NCBI RefSeq assembly: GCF_015209505.1 | Contig: NZ_JADEYC010000009.1 | Span: forward strand, 282,187 to 346,186 | Length of the DNA stretch: 64,000 nucleotides | Origin: Saccharopolyspora montiporae | GTDB lineage: Bacteria; Actinomycetota; Actinomycetes; Mycobacteriales; Pseudonocardiaceae | Reading direction: 5' to 3' | In this document: one piece after another, positions 31,701-41,277 of the stretch | How positions within the stretch are numbered: the stretch's first letter is position 1 | Layout of the letters: the number at the start of each line of letters is the position of its first letter | Position numbers and translations under genes: made by a program | The notes under the pieces: generated by a model | What the model was told of the DNA's origin: nothing | What the model saw: the letters and a program-made list of their open reading frames with translations, nothing else | The model's database searches: none

Positions 31701-32115
31701 GATCGAAGGCGTCACCGGGTCACCGGAGGTGACCAACGTGATCGCGGCTCCGGGCGAGTACCAACTCGGGGAACGCGGCCCCGGCGGCTACACGCCCTCG
31801 GCCTGGAGCTGCCGCAACCAGGACGGTCCGATCCAGCTGGCCGGTGCGCAGGTGCCGATCCGCGTGGGGGACGACGTGCACTGCAGCATCACCAACACCG
31901 ATCACCCGAAACCCGGTCCCGACCCGGACCCGGACCCAGATCCAGACCCGGACCCGGACCCGGACCCGGATCCGGACCCGGGGCCGCATCCGGGGCCGCA
32001 CCCGCCGCTGCCGGTGACCGGCCCGCCCGCACTGTGGCTCGGCGGGCTCGGTCTGGTCCTGCTGGCCACCGGGGCATGGGTCGCCCGCGGCTTCCACCGG
32101 AGGTTCCGCGGCTGA
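28786..32115 (+). CDS. LPxTG-anchored vWA surface protein with SpaA-like repeats
   Basis: A 1109-residue exported protein. A signal helix (AMVWAAALIALPAAG) is followed by a Pro/Glu-rich spacer, a prealbumin-like segment, and a von Willebrand A domain whose MIDAS motif DLSGS is near residue 260. About five Cna/SpaA-like modules then share a K-x-V...W.L/V pattern (for example TVAKRVDEG, LIKDVQGG, TLDKQVNNE). A (Pro-Asp)n wall-spanning stretch (about 1044-1067) precedes the sortase signal LPVTG (about 1075-1079), a hydrophobic helix and an Arg tail. A sortase-linked adhesin is inferred. ATG 28786 has GGAGG at 12 nt. Confidence 0.88.
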   Translation: MLVRRGTAAERSGKPGRWAKFAMVWAAALIALPAAGEVPAPRAEDGPPPAEQASAEPGEPAEPAQEDPEPADPGRAAPEPVEPSQDVRWEESESDPRAVPPASPNTSVVTVQTGGDRNGDQSAAPLPGTTLGLYRSATATTPVSTCVSDADGDCNFTVSGTGQGGENRGQRFYVRQIAAPPGWFVNSTFQTGGTNVTPYRFQTPALYGDNTYRSTDSGTNGFMVGSGSSNQQASSGTWQQSRENPALPPGCGLRVGLIMDLSGSMNGDVPALKNAADGFVDSLQGTPSSMAKFSFSSYSPADRGGPNSPGLESVSTVADATGFKQKYADWTNNSAYGATNWDRALYEPALATEHYDIAVVITDGMPTRYSTPEGPGGNGVITRFRELEAGIFSANALKAKNTRVLAVGVGTGTSGNAALNLASLSGPEKYDGTNIATADYFQEENFQGVEQALRELALANCTPSVSVVKEIETQDGSRHNAPGGWTFDASTETPGASVDSPQTTTDDGTGAVTFPMTYDEGVASADLNITERQQAGHELVQQDGKNARCVNQITEEPVEVTNDPEGPGFNIPIPDDAALSCTIVDRAPAERVPADLAVDKEWKVTTGDGTATYADGQQPSNLQADLRMTNPGGGGTSPQGWGVTRTGYSAGDEVDVSESPRFPEGLDCDVTGVDFDGRPLDPADPSAQVTLDEGSNRHQITNHVDCRTTLTVAKRVDEGTANPAAWTLNAIGGPDALPGPSGVTGSPEATADVTPGARYQLTEELNQGDPNLFNYRQVDGRTDYQSNPLSTGSMNCLAYNRDGSQQLVWNDGINGGVNVPIGTHVVCSAINEAVPLQLIKDVQGGPADPSAWNVTATPIEPDPPQVPEQTVPGRPGPDGEVIWVRPDQEYRITESGGDPRYELQSVDCGVEGEPATRGDTVRIASGQRGTCTLVNTPRDAGTITLDKQVNNEHGGKAQPTDWTLHAHGPTPGIEGVTGSPEVTNVIAAPGEYQLGERGPGGYTPSAWSCRNQDGPIQLAGAQVPIRVGDDVHCSITNTDHPKPGPDPDPDPDPDPDPDPDPDPDPGPHPGPHPPLPVTGPPALWLGGLGLVLLATGAWVARGFHRRFRG

Positions 32116-32130
32116 CCGGAGACAGATGAA

Positions 32131-32169
32131 AGCGGTGCCCCGTGCGGAACTTCCGCGCGGGGCACCGCT
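32131..32169 (+). terminator. Terminator after the surface-protein gene
   Basis: Arms 32131-32149 and 32151-32169 are complementary over 19 bp with one G-T pair, followed by TTCTT; it starts 15 nt after the stop codon. Confidence 0.9.
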
Positions 32170-32220
32170 TTCTTCGGCACGGAACTCGCCGACCGGGACG
32201 GGAACTGAGACCGGACGAAA

Positions 32221-32253
32221 CCAGGCCCCTCCCGGAGTGCGGAAGGGGCCTGG
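32221..32253. terminator. Second terminator-like hairpin
   Basis: CCAGGCCCCT pairs with AGGGGCCTGG (10 bp). On the minus strand the stem is followed by TTTCG, so with the hairpin at 32131 it may make a back-to-back transcription barrier. No leftward gene ends here today. Confidence 0.6.
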
Positions 32254-32352
32254 TCATCGCTGGAGCCGCCATTCGGACTATTGGGACAGGCAACAGTCAC
32301 TTGATTCGATGGCCCGCGTCGTGGCTGGCAGAGAGGAAAGTACCGGACGTCC

Positions 32353-32664
32353 ATGAGCACTTCGGAATCACGGGCCCGCGTGCGGCCTGGCTTGATCGTC
32401 GGCCACGTGCTCGGCTGGTTGTTGTTCGCGCTGGGCTTCGCAGCGTGGTGTCTCGTCTTGCCGATTACCTGGCGTGGTTTCGAGGGTTTCGGTGTCGAGC
32501 AAGGCCTGGTCATGTTGTGGATCGGGGTCTACGGATTCCTTGCAGGTATCGGCACGGTGATCTTGGTCGGGACCCTTGGATGGCATCGCCTCTTGGCGAA
32601 GGTCGTGCTCGGGTTGTACGTGGCTTTGCTCGCTGTCGTCACCGCCCTGGCGGGTGCCGAGTAG
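32353..32664 (+). CDS. Small three-helix membrane protein
   Basis: A 103-residue protein with hydrophobic helices at about residues 15-37, 50-72 and 78-100 and a short basic N-terminus. No family is recognised. Lower GC than the neighbouring core genes and its position beside a recombinase remnant suggest it arrived with the lost element. ATG 32353 is preceded by a weak GGAC. Confidence 0.65.
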   Translation: MSTSESRARVRPGLIVGHVLGWLLFALGFAAWCLVLPITWRGFEGFGVEQGLVMLWIGVYGFLAGIGTVILVGTLGWHRLLAKVVLGLYVALLAVVTALAGAE

Positions 32665-32689
32665 CTGCTGAACGACACCGAGTGGTGAG

Positions 32690-33065
32690 TGCATTGCTCG
32701 ACGAGCCACGCCGGAAGACGCAGCTCGCGGAACGCCTCGAATGGGGCGCGGCGTGGCACAACACTGGGCATGTGTTCACACGCGAGACGGCGAACAGGTG
32801 GCGCCGAACTAGCTCACCGACGCGTTCGAGCGGACGGTGCAGGATGTTGGCCGCCGACCCGGCTGCACGACATGCGGCACGGCGCGGCCACGCTGTCGCT
32901 GCTGACCGGAAACGATCTTAAGGTGACGCAAGCGATGCTCGATCATTCGACGCTTGCAGTCACGGCCGACATTCTCGACGGTGCTACCCGAGGCCGCCCG
33001 GGCAGCAGCTGAGGCGTCCGCCGCACGGTTCCGCGAACGGGTTCTGGCACGCCTGGCCACGCACG
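32690..33065 (+). pseudogene. Decayed tyrosine recombinase (integrase) C-terminus
   Basis: Pieces of a phage-type integrase lie in order but in different frames: AERLEWGAAWHNTGHVFTRE; then, one frame over, DGEQVAPN-stop-LTDAFERTVQDVG with an in-frame TAG; then RLHDMRHGAATLSLLTG with the catalytic HxxR; KVTQAMLDHSTLAVTAD; then, after another frameshift near 32970, TVLPEAARAAAEASAARF. The catalytic domain is thus broken by at least two frameshifts and a stop. It ends about 95 nt from tRNA-Thr, the probable attachment site. Confidence 0.88.
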
Positions 33066-33113
33066 AAGTCGATCCGGGAGTGATCAGCATCGAACCGACG
33101 CGGCCGAGAAACG

Positions 33114-33150
33114 AAAAGCCCCAGATCACACAGGGTGATCTGGGGCTTTT
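33114..33150 (-). terminator. Terminator of tRNA-Thr
   Basis: A perfect 16-bp stem (33114-33129 with 33135-33150, loop ACAGG) with T/A runs on both sides, directly 3' of the tRNA on its strand; it can act in both directions. Confidence 0.92.
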
Positions 33151-33158
33151 CCAACCGA

Positions 33159-33231
33159 GCCGCCTGGGGGAGTCGAACCCCCGACCTACGCATTACGAGT
33201 GCGTCGCTCTGACCGACTGAGCTAAGGCGGC
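33159..33231 (-). tRNA. tRNA-Thr(CGT)
   Basis: A 73-nt cloverleaf without encoded CCA. Acceptor arms GCCGCCT and AGGCGGC pair fully, the anticodon arm is ACGCA-CTCGTAA-TGCGT with anticodon CGT, and the T-arm is GGGGG-TTCGACT-CCCCC. Its 3' end faces the integrase remnant. Confidence 0.97.
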
Positions 33232-33408
33232 GTGGTTCCCCGAGTCTAGCCGTTCGCCGTCCGCTCCTCGCGGGCACCCCCTCGCCGGGCCGGCCCCTTC
33301 CACACCGGGCGAACTCGTCGGGGACGCACCGTCACCGTGTGCGCCGGCTCTCGTTGGGGAACTTGGTGATATCCATCACCGAGCTGACTGCCGGCAGAAG
33401 GGCGACGG

Positions 33409-34884
33409 ATGCGAACTGCACGATGCGCTGCGGTGTGCACCGCGGTGTCGCTGGCCGTGGCGGGGTTGGCGGCACCGGTCGCCGTGGCCCAGGATTCGCC
33501 ACCCAGCACGCCGATCCCCGGACCGGCGGACCCGGAGCAGCCACCCGCTTCCCAGCCGACGCCCGCACCCGGCCCGGTGGTCGGCGATGCCGGCACGCTG
33601 ATCGGCGCCCTGCGCATCCTGCCGGGCACCGTGCCGACGGACACGATCGTCGACGACCCCGAGTTCGAGGAGCAGCTGCCCAAGCAGTCGGTCGCGGAGT
33701 TCGGCCTGGGCAGGGCCATCGCGCAGGTGAACTCGACCGCGTTCTTCGCCCATGAGCGCTCCATCGCCGAATCGTCCCCGTTCGGGGTCTCGCTGTTCGG
33801 CAAGACACCCGAGGCACCCGGAAGCGGTGCGTTGGCGCAGAACGCGCTGCCGGACCGGCCCGAACCCAAGACGAGCGGACTCGAACCACCGGAGACCCCG
33901 GGCGACCGGCTGCTCAACCTGGCAGGACCCAGCGGCCGGGTGCACGCGCGCTGGGACGAGCAGCGCGGCCCCTGCGTGTCCCCACTCTCCGACGCGCAGA
34001 CCTCGCTCGGCGGCGCCGCCGCGGTCAACGCGCTCCCGGAGGGGGAAGGCGAGAACGGGCCGCAGGGCGAGGAACTGCTGGGCGGCCTCCTCGACGGGCA
34101 GGAGACATCGCCGGACGGTGCCGGATCCCTGGCCAACCTGCCCGGGAACAGCACCGCGCGGTCCACCGTGGAACTGGTGGATGCCGGCCCGCAGCCCGGC
34201 AAGGCGCTGCGCTCGACGTCGACGCTGCAGCTGTCCAGCATGCGCGTGTTCCCCGGCACTCCCGAGGAGCTCCAGGTGGACGTCGTCGCCGGTCCCCGGC
34301 TCACCGCCACCTCGACCGGCGATCCGGAAACGTCCACTGTGGAGTACGAGAACCCGGTGCTGCGCGTGCTGCGCGGCGGCGAGGAGATCGGCAGGCTGGA
34401 CGCGGACAACCCGACGCTGGACCTGCCGATCGGCGGCAACCAGGACGACGGCCCGCCACCGCTCAACCTGGGCGTGGTGCGGATGAGCATGGGCGAACTG
34501 CGCCAGGACGTCGTGGACGGCGAAACACGCGCCCAGGCCAGCCTGTTCGATCTGGACGTGCTCCGCGGCGAACCCATCGGACTCGACGGTTCGCTGGCTC
34601 GGCTCACCTTCGGTGAGCAGGCGGTCCGCGCCGGCGCCCCGCAGGGCGGCGTGCGCTGCGATGATCCCGCGCCCACGACCGGCGGCGACGCGGGTGCCGC
34701 ACCGGCCGAACCCGCGGGGGCCGACCCCGCCGACACCCAACCGGCCGGCTACCCGGGCGCAGCGGGCCCGCTGGCCGTGACGAGCGCTTACCACACCGTT
34801 CCGCTGTTCTGGGCGGGCGCCGGACTGCTGCTCACCGGATCCATCCTGGTCGCAGCCCTTCCGCGACACCGCAGGCAGCACTGA
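33409..34884 (+). CDS. Secreted protein with C-terminal membrane anchor
   Basis: A 491-residue protein with signal peptide (MRTARCAAVCTAVSLAVAGLAAPVAVAQ), a Pro-rich spacer, a long domain of unknown family (about residues 55-420) with two cysteines (RGPCVSP, GGVRCDD), an Ala/Pro spacer, and a C-terminal helix (about 463-483) with basic tail. No LPxTG is visible, so it is probably membrane-tethered outside the cell. ATG 33409 follows AAGGGCGACGG. Confidence 0.8.
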   Translation: MRTARCAAVCTAVSLAVAGLAAPVAVAQDSPPSTPIPGPADPEQPPASQPTPAPGPVVGDAGTLIGALRILPGTVPTDTIVDDPEFEEQLPKQSVAEFGLGRAIAQVNSTAFFAHERSIAESSPFGVSLFGKTPEAPGSGALAQNALPDRPEPKTSGLEPPETPGDRLLNLAGPSGRVHARWDEQRGPCVSPLSDAQTSLGGAAAVNALPEGEGENGPQGEELLGGLLDGQETSPDGAGSLANLPGNSTARSTVELVDAGPQPGKALRSTSTLQLSSMRVFPGTPEELQVDVVAGPRLTATSTGDPETSTVEYENPVLRVLRGGEEIGRLDADNPTLDLPIGGNQDDGPPPLNLGVVRMSMGELRQDVVDGETRAQASLFDLDVLRGEPIGLDGSLARLTFGEQAVRAGAPQGGVRCDDPAPTTGGDAGAAPAEPAGADPADTQPAGYPGAAGPLAVTSAYHTVPLFWAGAGLLLTGSILVAALPRHRRQH

Positions 34885-34920
34885 TCGGCCGCCCCGGGCG
34901 GAGTGCGCGCCGCCCGGGGT

Positions 34921-36141
34921 TCAGCCGCGGAACAGCGCCGCGGTCAACGCTTCCACGGCCACGATCGGTTTCACGTTGCGCGCCAGCGCCGTTCGGCACG
35001 CCAGCACGGCTTCCAGCCGACGCAGCACGGATTCCGACGTCCACTCGGTGGCAGCCTTCGACGAGGACCGCCGGTAATCGGGGTGGTTGAGCGGAGCGTC
35101 CGAACCGGCCCGCAGCACCAGCACGTCCCGGAAGAACCCCGCGAGGTCGACCAGCGCCAGGTCCAACGAATCCCGCTGGGACCGGGTGGTGCGCGACTTC
35201 TGCCGCTTCTCCAGCTCCTTCAGCGCCGCATTAGCCCCGCGGGTGGCCGCCGCCGTCCCCTTGCCGGTTCCGCCCGCGCCCATCGCGGTCTTCAGCTCTT
35301 CCCGTTCGGCCTCGTTGCGCCCCTCATTGGCCGCCACCGCCTCCGACTCGGCCAAATTCACCAGCCCGGCCGCCGCGGTGAACACGTCCTGGAAGCGGTG
35401 CACGCCCAGCGGAACGCTCAGCACCGACTCGCGCCGCTCGCGCGTCTGCGGATCGGTGGCCAGTCCCCGGGCACGGCCGATGTGCCCACCGCAGACCGAC
35501 GCGGCCCACTCCGCGATCTCCGGCTCCACGCCGTCCCGGTCGCGCAACACGGTGGCGATCGCCGGGGCCAGCGGGGTGCGCAGCGGCACCACCCGGCACC
35601 GGGAGCGGATCGTCACCGATACGTCCTCCGGATGGTCCGACGGGGCGCACAACAGGAAGACCGTGCGCGGTGGCGGTTCCTCCACCGCCTTGAGCAGCGC
35701 GTTCGCCGCGCCCTCGGTGAGCCGGTCGGCGTCCTCGATGAGCACCACGCGCCACTGCCCGGTGGTGGGCCGCCGCGCCGCGGCCTGCACCAGCGACCGC
35801 ATCTCGGCGACGGAGATGGACAGGCCCTCCGGGACGACCACCCGCACATCGGCGTGCGTCCCGGACATCGCGGTGCGGCACGCCGAGCACTCGCCGCAGC
35901 CCGGTCCGAGCTCCTCCGCGCACTGCAGCGCCGCCGCGAACGCGCGGGCCGCGACCGACCGCCCGGAACCGGGCGGGCCGGTGAACAGCCAAGCGTGCGT
36001 CATCGCACCGGCGTCCGGCTGCGTCCCGCGGACCTGCTGCGCCGCCGCGCCGGCCGCCGCGGACAGCGTCGCCACCGCATCGGGCTGCCCGACGACCTCC
36101 GACCACACGCCGCCTGCCGCCTGCGCAGCACCGGTGCGCAT
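34921..36141 (-). CDS. holB: DNA polymerase III delta-prime subunit
   Basis: A 406-residue clamp-loader subunit. The N-terminal AAA+ region has GPPGSGRS at 55-62, where Arg replaces the catalytic Lys, normal for delta-prime. Zinc-type cysteines (CAEELGPGCGECSAC) follow, then VLIEDADRLTEGAANALLKAVEEPP and SRCRVV. ATG 36141 or GTG 36144 lie behind AGGAGGAGG. It is 38 nt downstream of topA, as in relatives. Upstream frame continuation over topA's repeat tail is spurious. Confidence 0.94.
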   Translation of the reverse strand: MRTGAAQAAGGVWSEVVGQPDAVATLSAAAGAAAQQVRGTQPDAGAMTHAWLFTGPPGSGRSVAARAFAAALQCAEELGPGCGECSACRTAMSGTHADVRVVVPEGLSISVAEMRSLVQAAARRPTTGQWRVVLIEDADRLTEGAANALLKAVEEPPPRTVFLLCAPSDHPEDVSVTIRSRCRVVPLRTPLAPAIATVLRDRDGVEPEIAEWAASVCGGHIGRARGLATDPQTRERRESVLSVPLGVHRFQDVFTAAAGLVNLAESEAVAANEGRNEAEREELKTAMGAGGTGKGTAAATRGANAALKELEKRQKSRTTRSQRDSLDLALVDLAGFFRDVLVLRAGSDAPLNHPDYRRSSSKAATEWTSESVLRRLEAVLACRTALARNVKPIVAVEALTAALFRG

Positions 36142-36178
36142 CACCGCGTCGCCTCCTCCTGCGAATCGCTCGCGGCGA

Positions 36179-39478
<3,300 letters not shown>

Positions 39479-39685
39479 GCTTACCTGCTCTCTACTCGCG
39501 GGGCACCCGGTTCGCCCGGTGCTCAACAAGTCCTTCAGTGTGCCCCGACCGGAGGCGCTGCCACCGTCCGGAGAGGCACAGGGTTGCACACAACACGCCG
39601 ATGCTCGCGACCATCTGGTGTTGGCAACGTATCGGGTCACCATCATGTTCCGTTGCGTGACCTGGCGTGATATGGGTCAAATCGC

Positions 39686-40270
39686 TCAGCAGGCGAGCGG
39701 CCACGTTCGCTCGATAGCACCATCGGGCACCGGGCCGACCAGCTCTGCCAGGCGCGCGAGGCGGCGTTTGCCGGTGAGCCGCAGCGCCGGCTGCCCGCTG
39801 CGCGCCCCCACCGGCTTGGCGGCGAGCCCGCACCGGGCCAGCGCTCCGGCGAGTTCCCCGTGCGTGCCGGGAGCGTGCGGATCCAGCTCCAACCGGTACC
39901 CGCCGGGTTCGGGCCGCCCCGCGGCGAGCACCCAGATCCGGAGCGCGGCGCCGTCCGGGGTGAACCCGCGCGGCACGGACTTGATCGCACCGCGCAGCCA
40001 CGCCCCGGCCAGCCCGGTCAGATCCGCGCGGAACGCCGTGCGCACCAGGGGCCACCCCTCGTCGGACCGGCCGACCTGGGCCTGGACTCCCCGCTCGGCG
40101 CACGCCCCGGCCAGCGACCGGGCCCGCCACTCCGCGTCCAGCACCACCGAGAGCCTGGCGGCCGTCCCGCGGCCGAACGCCACCGCCTGCCCCGGACCGC
40201 ACAGCACGCCCGCCAGGTCGCCGATGGCGGGCTGCCGCGCTTCCGCGGAGAAGAAGGACAGTTGGTCCAC
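39686..40270 (-). CDS. Rv3647c-like protein resembling the WhiA N-terminal/LAGLIDADG region
   Basis: A 194-residue protein upstream of topA, matching in size and position the mycobacterial Rv3647c family. Its order of segments (ARLSVVLDAEWRARSLAGAC; AWLRGAIKS; GGYRLELDP...ELAGALARCGLAAKPV; LRLTGKRRLARLAELVGPV) parallels WhiA's N-terminal and LAGLIDADG-like domains, but the WhiA C-terminal helix-turn-helix is absent. This relation is my reading by eye. GTG 40270 gives the family length; no clear ribosome site. Confidence 0.68.
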   Translation of the reverse strand: MDQLSFFSAEARQPAIGDLAGVLCGPGQAVAFGRGTAARLSVVLDAEWRARSLAGACAERGVQAQVGRSDEGWPLVRTAFRADLTGLAGAWLRGAIKSVPRGFTPDGAALRIWVLAAGRPEPGGYRLELDPHAPGTHGELAGALARCGLAAKPVGARSGQPALRLTGKRRLARLAELVGPVPDGAIERTWPLAC

Positions 40271-40343
40271 ATCGAGAAATGCTAGAACAGCAGTTCGATC
40301 TTGACCAGGGCTCTCACTCGATCGAAGGGGATTCGCGCCAGCG

Positions 40344-40363
40344 GTGCCCGCACCGGCGGGCAC
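40344..40363 (-). terminator. Hairpin after the lipoprotein gene
   Basis: GTGCCCGC and GCGGGCAC pair around ACCG, about 40 nt past the lipoprotein stop and just before the start of the Rv3647c-like gene. Confidence 0.6.
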
Positions 40364-40401
40364 GGGCACCGGGCACGATCACCGCGGTGGCTGAGCCCGC
40401 C

Positions 40402-41082
40402 CTACTGCGGCGGCTGCTGCTGGGGCGGCTGCTGCTGTTGCTGCTGCTCGGTGAACATCGCGCACTGCGGCGACTGCTGCACCGCCGCGTTCAGCTCCGG
40501 GTTCTGATCCATCTGGGCGACGGCCTCCTGCAGGTTGAGCTGCTCGCCCTTCTTCAGCTCCTCCTGCACCTGGGTCATGCCCTCCTGGAACTTCTGCTCA
40601 TCGGCCGGGTCGACCTGCTCGGCCTTGTCCCGCGCCGTGTTCAGGACCTTGCTGACCTGCACGAAACCCTGCTCGAAGCTGTCGCCGACCTGATCGGCGC
40701 CCTCGATCGGCGAGGGCTCCATCCCGCGCAGCCCCTGCACCGTGCGGTCCGCGGCATCCGCCGAGGCCCCGAGGCTCTGCACCATCGACTTCTTGAGCGC
40801 GGCGCTGTTGCTCCGGTCCGGTTCCGGCAGGTTCTGCTGCGCCTGGGTGAACTCGCCGACCAGCCCGCACAGCTCACCGGCCCAGGCCGCACCCGGCCCC
40901 TTCGGCTGGTCGCCCTGCTGCTGGTCGCCCTGCTGCCCGGGACCCTGCTGGTCCGGGGCCTGCTGCTCCGCGTTCTGGTCGCCCTGCGCTCCCGGGTCTC
41001 CGGCCTGCTCCCCCGCGGAGCAGCCGGCCAGCGCCAGCGGAACGGCGGCGAGCACCGCGACGGCTGTCGAACGGAACCTCAT
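40402..41082 (-). CDS. Lipoprotein with Gln-rich termini
   Basis: A 226-residue lipoprotein: basic N-terminus, hydrophobic segment and lipobox LAGC with the Cys near residue 21. A Gln/Gly/Asp-rich spacer leads to a helical domain (about 65-205) with two cysteines (ELCGLVGEF and SPQCAMF) that may form a disulfide, then a poly-Gln/Pro tail. No family is recognised. ATG 41082 has GGGAG at 5 nt. Confidence 0.82.
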   Translation of the reverse strand: MRFRSTAVAVLAAVPLALAGCSAGEQAGDPGAQGDQNAEQQAPDQQGPGQQGDQQQGDQPKGPGAAWAGELCGLVGEFTQAQQNLPEPDRSNSAALKKSMVQSLGASADAADRTVQGLRGMEPSPIEGADQVGDSFEQGFVQVSKVLNTARDKAEQVDPADEQKFQEGMTQVQEELKKGEQLNLQEAVAQMDQNPELNAAVQQSPQCAMFTEQQQQQQPPQQQPPQ

Positions 41083-41225
41083 GCGCACTCCCGGCCATCG
41101 GTGTCGGTACGCGCCCGACCCTCTCGCATCCGGCCGCGACGGCCCGACACCGGGGGCTCACCTGCTGGAATCACACCTGCGCAGTCGAGTCCGGCCGAAC
41201 AACCGGAACTGCGCCCGGACAGCGA

Positions 41226-41262
41226 GCGGGGGCACCCGGTGCCGAACACCCGGTGCCCCCGC
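41226..41262 (-). terminator. hppA terminator hairpin
   Basis: A 16-nt arm pair (41226-41241 with 41247-41262) with one internal mismatch and loop CCGAA lies about 16 nt after the hppA stop. Confidence 0.8.
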
Positions 41263-41277
41263 GAGCGGACGAGCGGG

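Noticed and set aside
32126..33231. An intact prophage or integrative plasmid
   Set aside because: Only a broken recombinase fragment and one small membrane protein are present; no structural, replication or transfer genes and no second attachment site.
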